This document shows positions 62,720 to 64,000 of a stretch of 64,000 bases of DNA, piece by piece. Where the stretch lies: positions 62,001-126,000 of the forward strand of contig CAVTJA010000005.1 of NCBI GenBank assembly GCA_963735005.1, given 5' to 3'. The notes below the pieces were generated by a model that saw only the letters and a list, made by a program, of their open reading frames with translations, was not told the origin of the DNA and searched no databases. This stretch comes from WTKG01 sp963735005 (GTDB taxonomy: Bacteria; Actinomycetota; Actinomycetes; Actinomycetales; Demequinaceae). The number at the start of each line of letters is the position of its first letter. Within the stretch, counting starts at the first letter, position 1. The translations under genes were made by a program, and so were the position numbers.

Positions 62720-64000
62720 GTGACGAACGCCGACGCCCGCGCCCGCTGGCAGGACCTCGCAGACCAGATCGACGCGCACCAATTCGCGTACTATGTGCGC
62801 GACGAACCCACGGTGTCCGACGCGGAATACGACCAGTTGCTGCGCGACCTCGAGGCGCTCGAACATGAGTACCCCGAGCTACGCACGCCGGGCTCGCCCA
62901 CGCAGCGCGTCGGCGGCACGTTCAGCACTGACTTCGCAGCAGTGGAGCACCGCGAGCGAATGATGTCCCTCGACAACGCGTTCTCGATTGAGGACGTGCA
63001 GGCGTGGTGGGAGCGCGCGGTGCGCGACGCCAACGACCCCTCGCTCGAGTTCCTGTGCGAGCCCAAGATCGACGGACTGGCGCTGTCCCTGACGTACGAG
63101 TCGGGGCGGTTGGTAAGGGCCGTGACGCGCGGCGACGGCCGCACCGGCGAGGACGTCACGCTCAACGCCCGCACCATCGAGGCCATCCCCGCGACGCTGT
63201 CTGGGAAGCCGCCAGAGCTCGTGGAGATTCGGGGTGAGGTGTTCCTGCCCGTGGAGGCTTTCGAGGCGCTCAACGCGGGCCTGGTGGCCGAGGGCAAGGC
63301 CCCGTACGCGAACCCGCGCAACACCGCGGCTGGCTCGCTGCGGCAGAAGGACCCGCGCGTCACCGCCACGCGTCCGCTGTCCATCACCACGTACGCGCTT
63401 GGCGCCACCGAGTGGGGAAGCGTCGCGCCGGACCCGCGGCTCGACACGCAGTTTGGCGTCTACGACGCGCTCGCGTCGTGGGGGCTGCCGGTGAGCGCCG
63501 AGTCGCGCGTCGTGGCGGACCTGGCGGGGGTGCAGGCATACATCGCGGACCTCGAATCGCGCAGGCACGGGCTCGCTCACGAGATCGACGGCGTGGTCCT
63601 CAAGGTGAATTCGCGCGCGGCTCAGCGGCAGCTGGGCTCCACGTCACGGGCGCCGCGCTGGGCCATCGCCTACAAGTTCCCGCCCGAGGAGGTCAACACG
63701 GTCCTCGAGGACATCCGCGTGGACGTGGGCCGCACGGGACGCGTCACGCCCTACGGCGTCATGACCCCAGTGACCGTCGCGGGCTCCACCGTCTCCACCG
63801 CCACGCTTCACAACGCGCAAGAGGTCGCCCGCAAGGGCGTGTTGATCGGCGACACCGTGGTGTTGCGCAAGGCGGGGGACGTCATCCCCGAGATCGTGGG
63901 TCCCGTGGTCGCGTTGCGCACCGGCAAGGAGCGCGCATGGACCATGCCCACCGAGTGCCCGTCGTGCGGCACGCCGCTCGCCCAGCAGAAGGATGGCGAC
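62720..64000 (+). CDS. ligA: NAD-dependent DNA ligase, partial (first 427 codons)
   Basis: The frame is open to the window end, so the gene continues outside. GTG 62720 has GGAG upstream. Domain Ia is visible (ADQIDAHQFAYYVRDEPTVSDAEYDQLLRDLEALE), followed by the adenylation motif with the active lysine, CEPKIDGLALSLTYESG, the VRGDGRTGEDVT-like motif (TRGDGRTGEDVT), EIRGEV, and the OB-fold (VGRTGRVTPYGVMTPV). The zinc finger has just begun (CPSCGTPL). LigA joins nicks in replication and repair. It is a single, essential housekeeping gene bordering the T7SS-like locus. Confidence 0.95.
   Translation, partial: MTNADARARWQDLADQIDAHQFAYYVRDEPTVSDAEYDQLLRDLEALEHEYPELRTPGSPTQRVGGTFSTDFAAVEHRERMMSLDNAFSIEDVQAWWERAVRDANDPSLEFLCEPKIDGLALSLTYESGRLVRAVTRGDGRTGEDVTLNARTIEAIPATLSGKPPELVEIRGEVFLPVEAFEALNAGLVAEGKAPYANPRNTAAGSLRQKDPRVTATRPLSITTYALGATEWGSVAPDPRLDTQFGVYDALASWGLPVSAESRVVADLAGVQAYIADLESRRHGLAHEIDGVVLKVNSRAAQRQLGSTSRAPRWAIAYKFPPEEVNTVLEDIRVDVGRTGRVTPYGVMTPVTVAGSTVSTATLHNAQEVARKGVLIGDTVVLRKAGDVIPEIVGPVVALRTGKERAWTMPTECPSCGTPLAQQKDGD

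Overview
The window is about 70% GC, gene-dense DNA with many GTG/TTG starts, ATGA/GTGA gene overlaps, GlgE-type glucan metabolism, HspR (HAIR) operators, a DivIVA-like coiled-coil protein, and FHA, Ser/Thr-kinase and WXG100 genes. Together these point to an actinobacterium, most likely of the order Micrococcales (Demequina- or Cellulomonas-like). The family assignment is inference. I see no rRNA, tRNA, CRISPR array or insertion sequence, and outside the Rhs region no gene-free stretch longer than about 230 bases.

Layout. (1) 1-8.55 kb: a reservoir of five truncated Rhs/YD-repeat core tails. Four of them carry a different C-terminal toxin tip and are followed by a candidate immunity gene; the fifth lacks a tip. 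Several copies are broken by single-base indels, and the first toxin/immunity pair is readable only by changing frame many times. The parent rhs gene must lie to the left. (2) 8.7-19.3 kb: MFS transporter, LLM flavin monooxygenase, GH1 beta-glucosidase with a LacI-type operator, a small Cys/His protein, two alpha/beta hydrolases, a DivIVA-like coiled-coil protein, and a three-gene envelope/YbbN operon. (3) 19.4-30.4 kb: glgE-treS-glgB operon, a sulfotransferase and a glycosyltransferase, a lipoprotein, and glgX. (4) 30.4-42.1 kb: etfBA, HAD hydrolase, cysteine desulfurase, trmO, mnmA (the desulfurase and MnmA plausibly cooperate in tRNA 2-thiolation), DsbA-like and amidohydrolase genes, an ArsR/AHSA1 pair, and a HAIR-controlled Hsp20. 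(5) 42.2-62.7 kb: a type-VII-secretion-like locus. It holds a PP2C phosphatase, an FHA protein, a Ser/Thr kinase (frameshifted in the P-loop as read here), an FHA-wHTH protein, a 1775-residue multi-Ig/FN3 surface protein, MoxR ATPase, DUF58 protein, a transglutaminase-fold protein without the catalytic triad, an EssC-like FHA/three-FtsK-domain ATPase, a WXG100 protein, and a zinc-ribbon/FHA protein. (6) 62.7 kb to the end: ligA, cut by the window edge.

The most notable system is region 5. A motor plus WXG100 substrate, without recognisable EccB/EccD/EccE or mycosin genes here, is built into one locus with a phospho-signalling module (kinase, phosphatase, four FHA proteins) and a giant anchored surface protein. 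The three transcription units of this locus share a similar upstream sequence, which suggests a common regulator; the FHA-wHTH protein is the obvious candidate. A second recurring pattern is a -10-like hexamer 6-7 bases before the start codon at ten genes, indicating leaderless transcripts.
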